Shown here piece after piece: positions 61,398 to 64,000 of a stretch of DNA of 64,000 nt (its first letter is position 1; each line of letters begins with the position of its first letter). The notes under the pieces are model-generated. The model was not told the origin of the DNA, made no database searches, and saw only the letters and a list, made by a program, of their open reading frames with translations. Position numbers and translations under genes: made by a program. Source of the DNA: an uncultured Lachnospiraceae bacterium (GTDB lineage Bacteria; Bacillota; Clostridia; Lachnospirales; Lachnospiraceae); the NCBI GenBank assembly GCA_902781455.1, contig CACZJF010000003.1, positions 83,739-147,738 on the forward strand, read 5' to 3'.

Positions 61398-62102
61398 ATG
61401 ATTCTGGGAATAACAGGCGGTGTCGGAACTGGAAAGAGTACCGTCCTGGCATATCTGAAGCAGCAGTATGGCGCTTTCCTGATTCAGCTGGATGATGTCG
61501 CGAGGCAGCTGCAGCAGCCGCAGGAAGCATGCTACGGACCGATGCTGGAATTGTTCGGCATCACAACGGAGCATTCGGATTCTTCCCGGGAATCTGCCGG
61601 TTCCGGGATCCGTTCTGCGCATGATACGCTTTCCTGTGAGCGCAGTATGCTTCTCAATGAGGATGGTACATTCAACCGGAGCGCTGTCGCGAAACTGGTT
61701 TTTGCGGATGATGACCTGCGCGGGGCGCTGAACCGGATCGTGCATCCGGCAGTGAAGCAGCGTGTACGGGAACTGATAGATTCCCACGAGGATGCAGCGC
61801 TGATCGTGATTGAGGCAGCCCTTCTTCTGGAGGATCATTACGAAGAGATCTGTGATGAGATCTGGTTTGTGTATGCGGAGGAATCCGTGCGGCGGGAGCG
61901 CCTGAAGAAAAGCCGCGGATATACGGACGGGAAGATCTCAGAGATGCTGGCCAGCCAGCGGTCAGATGAGAGCTACCAGGCAGGCTGTTCACTGACGATT
62001 GACAATTCTTCCGAAAACATCGAAAATACATACCGGCAGCTGGACGAGGCGCTTGGTGAGCGTGGATTTTGGAAAGCAGCCAGCTCCCATTCGAACGTGT
62101 GA
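61398..62102 (+). CDS. coaE: Dephospho-CoA kinase
   Basis: A 234-residue P-loop kinase that phosphorylates dephospho-CoA in the last step of CoA synthesis. It has Walker A GGVGTGKST, the acidic motif QLDDVARQL, NRIVHPAVKQRV and the lid region. An insertion of ~26 residues (nt ~61566-61645, Ser/Glu/Arg-rich) sits between FGI and LLNEDG and is not typical. ATG 61398 fits the family start; the frame extends upstream into polA. The ribosome site is weak (AAAGAG). Confidence 0.93.
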   Translation: MILGITGGVGTGKSTVLAYLKQQYGAFLIQLDDVARQLQQPQEACYGPMLELFGITTEHSDSSRESAGSGIRSAHDTLSCERSMLLNEDGTFNRSAVAKLVFADDDLRGALNRIVHPAVKQRVRELIDSHEDAALIVIEAALLLEDHYEEICDEIWFVYAEESVRRERLKKSRGYTDGKISEMLASQRSDESYQAGCSLTIDNSSENIENTYRQLDEALGERGFWKAASSHSNV

Positions 62103-62194
62103 GTCCGTCAGGACGAAACAGGTTCGATTACGGGATCGGCAACTGACCGGACAGAATCGGACAGAAACAGAGGTTTATCGAAGAGGAGAAACAG

Positions 62195-62995
62195 TTGGAC
62201 TTCTATAGTATCGCGAGCGGCAGCAGTGGAAACTGCATCTATATCGGGACGGATCATTCATCGGTTCTGATCGATGCAGGAATCTCCTGTAAAAGGATCA
62301 CGGACGCGCTGCGCGATATCGACCGGAGTGTGCAGGATCTGACGGCAATTCTTGTCACGCATGAGCACAGCGATCATATCGCGGGACTGGGTGTCCTGCT
62401 CAGGAAAGCGCATGTTCCGGTCTATGCGACGCAAGCCACGATCCGGCAGATTCTGCGGTATGCTCCCCTTGGAAAGGTAGATGGGAAACTGTTTTGCCCG
62501 ATTGACGCGGACCAGCCGTTTATGGTTGGTGATATGAAGGCGGAAGCATTTCACATCAGTCATGACGCGGCGGATCCTGTCTCCTACCGGATCGAAGCTG
62601 ACGGCAGATCCTGCGCTGTCGCGACGGATATGGGGTGTTTTAACCGTTACACGGTAAACCATCTGCGAAACCTGGACACGATTCTGATCGAAGCAAATCA
62701 TGATGAGCGCATGCTCCAGGCAGGGCCTTATCCATGGCCGCTGAAGCGGAGAATCCTGGGGGAGAAGGGGCATCTGTCCAACACGTCGTCCGCCATGCTC
62801 CTGGCCCAGGTTCTGCACGACGATATGAAAGCCGTTTTCCTTGGGCATCTGAGCAAGATGAACAATTACCCGGACCTGGCGTACGCGACGGTGATCTCCG
62901 AGATGGCGATGGATCCGGGATGCCATTACAAAGAGGGTGATATCCCGATCTATGTGGCGAGCAGGGAACACCCGATGGAAAAGCTTGTCTTATAA
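62195..62995 (+). CDS. YycJ/WalJ-type metallo-beta-lactamase-fold hydrolase
   Basis: A 266-residue protein starting at TTG 62195 with GAGGAGA seven bases upstream. It opens with FYSIASGSSGNCIYIG, typical of YycJ, and has the metal motif THEHSDHIAGL. Later ligands include ISHDAADPVSY, ATDMGCF and the His in FLGHLSKMNN. YycJ relatives are thought to be 5'-3' exonucleases linked to DNA repair or cell-wall control. A 92-bp gap separates it from coaE. Confidence 0.9.
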   Translation: MDFYSIASGSSGNCIYIGTDHSSVLIDAGISCKRITDALRDIDRSVQDLTAILVTHEHSDHIAGLGVLLRKAHVPVYATQATIRQILRYAPLGKVDGKLFCPIDADQPFMVGDMKAEAFHISHDAADPVSYRIEADGRSCAVATDMGCFNRYTVNHLRNLDTILIEANHDERMLQAGPYPWPLKRRILGEKGHLSNTSSAMLLAQVLHDDMKAVFLGHLSKMNNYPDLAYATVISEMAMDPGCHYKEGDIPIYVASREHPMEKLVL

Positions 62996-63051
62996 AGGAA
63001 TCAAAAAAGAGAAGGGCAAAAAGCCCGGGAACCGCACAGAAAGGCATAACC

Positions 63052-63324
63052 ATGAAGAAAGTCATTATTACAGTGATCGGCAAGGATACGGTAGGAATCA
63101 TCGCGAAGGTCTGCTCGTACCTGGCAGATCACAATGTCAACATTCTGGATATCTCCCAGACGATTGTCGGCGGATACTTCAATATGATGATGGTCACGGA
63201 CCCGACGGCTTCTACGGTGGAAGCGGGACAGATGTCGGATGACCTCACTGCGCTCGGAGAGGGGATGGGACTGGACATCCGTGTCATGGGCGAGGATATA
63301 TTCAACGCGATGCACAGGGTCTGA
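63052..63324 (+). CDS. ACT domain protein (UPF0237)
   Basis: A 90-residue single ACT domain: KVIITVIGKDTVGIIAKVCSYLADHNVNILDIS, with MVTDPT in the middle. ACT domains bind amino acids. The gene is paired with the UPF0210 gene downstream, an arrangement conserved in many Firmicutes, so the two proteins probably work together. No effector is known. The ribosome site is weak (AGAAAGG). Confidence 0.92.
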   Translation: MKKVIITVIGKDTVGIIAKVCSYLADHNVNILDISQTIVGGYFNMMMVTDPTASTVEAGQMSDDLTALGEGMGLDIRVMGEDIFNAMHRV

Positions 63325-63330
63325 CAGGCA

Positions 63331-63367
63331 GATTCAAGAACGCCAACGGCGTTCGTGCCGTGCCGCG
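63331..63367. repeat. Copy B of the dispersed repeat, with perfect hairpin
   Basis: The segment 63332-63360 resembles 1964-1992. Inside it GAACGCC (63338-63344) and GGCGTTC (63348-63354) form a perfect 7-bp stem with an AAC loop. It lies between the ACT and UPF0210 genes. Confidence 0.5.
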
Positions 63368-63419
63368 ATAAATCGGAATCTACATGCCGTCCTGAGACGA
63401 CAGAATGGAGCATATTCCT

Positions 63420-64000
63420 ATGATTAACATACTGGAAGCAGCGGAAACAGTCCGGATGATTTCGCAGGAAAACCTGGACGTAAGAACCATTACAATGGGG
63501 ATCAGCCTTCTGGACTGCATCTCATCAGATCTGGAAGCGCTGCGGAAGAATATATACACCAAGATTACAACGAAGGCGAAAGACCTTGTGAAGGTCGGTG
63601 AAGACATCGCGAAGGAATACGGTATCCCGATCGTAAACAAGCGAATCTCGGTGACACCCATCGGCCTGATCGGCGCGTCGGCATGCACCTGTCCGGAGGA
63701 CTTTGCGAAAATCGCGCAGACGCTTGACCAGGCGGCAAAGAAGGTTGGCGTCAATTTCCTCGGCGGCTTTTCCGCTGTGGTATCAAAGGGGATGACACCG
63801 GCGGAAGAGAATCTGATCCGGGCGATTCCCATGGCGCTGAGCACGACGGAGTATGTCTGTGCTTCGGTCAATGTCGGCTCGACACGGACGGGGATCGATA
63901 TGGATGCGATCCGCCTTCTGGGCGACATCATTCTTCAAACTGCGAAGGCAACCAGCAAAATGGATTCCCTTGGCTGTGCGAAGCTGGTCGTGTTCTGCAA
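63420..64000 (+). CDS. UPF0210 (DUF711/PFL-like) family protein, 3' truncated by window edge
   Basis: ATG 63420 follows TGGAG, and the frame stays open to the window end, giving 193 codons of a protein normally ~450 residues long. It reads [20 protein letters not shown], then [28 protein letters not shown] and [17 protein letters not shown], all typical of UPF0210. The fold is related to glycyl-radical-type barrels, but no activity is established. It is probably co-transcribed with the upstream ACT gene. Confidence 0.92.
   Translation, partial: MINILEAAETVRMISQENLDVRTITMGISLLDCISSDLEALRKNIYTKITTKAKDLVKVGEDIAKEYGIPIVNKRISVTPIGLIGASACTCPEDFAKIAQTLDQAAKKVGVNFLGGFSAVVSKGMTPAEENLIRAIPMALSTTEYVCASVNVGSTRTGIDMDAIRLLGDIILQTAKATSKMDSLGCAKLVVFC

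Overview
The window reads as chromosomal DNA of a G+C-rich Clostridia member, most likely Lachnospiraceae or a close relative. The signs are AGGAGG-type ribosome sites, frequent GTG/TTG starts, a folate ECF S component, a lipoteichoic-acid-synthase-type enzyme, MetNIQ and PotABCD lipoprotein systems, XRE-cupin and TipA-type regulators, and the ACT/UPF0210 pair. No species is claimed. No rRNA, CRISPR array, intact insertion sequence or intact prophage was seen.

Layout. 1-1.4 kb: end of a serine beta-lactamase-fold hydrolase. 1.5-11.4 kb: a multisubunit Mrp/Mbh-type cation/proton antiporter operon (mrpE, F, G, MbhD-like, MbhE-MrpB fusion, mrpC, then four large antiporter-like subunits), interrupted by a 160-bp palindromic element and closed by a strong terminator. 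11.5-14 kb, minus strand: folate ECF S component with an S66 peptidase, and a metallo-beta-lactamase-fold hydrolase. 14.3-18.3 kb: a debranching-enzyme homologue that has lost its catalytic residues, a DUF5662 protein and trpS. 18.4-25.7 kb: a LysR regulator divergent from an Lpl-type ABC importer without its own ATPase, then metN-metI-metQ. 25.9-31.4 kb: aroC, an RluA pseudouridine synthase, an HTH-Uma2 protein, a diadenylate-cyclase-like protein and a beta-propeller lactonase. 31.6-42.4 kb: an XRE-cupin regulator, potABCD, a rhomboid-like zinc-ribbon membrane protein, an LTA-synthase-like enzyme, a lysA-type decarboxylase and a PatB/MalY aminotransferase.

A tRNA-Leu(CAA) at 42.43 kb marks the left edge of an accessory stretch, 42.5 to about 56 kb, that looks more A+T-rich. 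It holds an orphan HicB, a TetR gene with two identical palindromic operators, aldo/keto reductases, an exported flavodoxin, a DUF4405 membrane protein, a carboxymuconolactone-decarboxylase-like protein, a cupin, an MmcQ-type protein, hydrolases, MerR and LysR regulators and a flavin reductase. It also has decayed genes: a cyclophilin-like relic, and a metallo-hydrolase tail fused to half of a ketopantoate reductase. This suggests an integrated, eroding island for carbonyl/quinone/redox stress. From 56 kb housekeeping genes resume: an exported transglutaminase-like protein, exoA, an anti-sigma-like zf-HC2 protein with 42-bp repeats, polA, coaE, a YycJ-type hydrolase, an ACT protein and the start of a UPF0210 protein that runs off the window.

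Most noteworthy: the Mbh-like antiporter with four pump-like subunits and no hydrogenase genes nearby; the catalytically dead GH13 protein; the DAC-like protein that keeps DGA and RHR motifs beside an HTH-Uma2 fusion with a palindromic operator; the poly-T frameshift and gene fusion at 51.7 kb; and a recurring pattern of low-complexity insertions in otherwise conserved enzymes.
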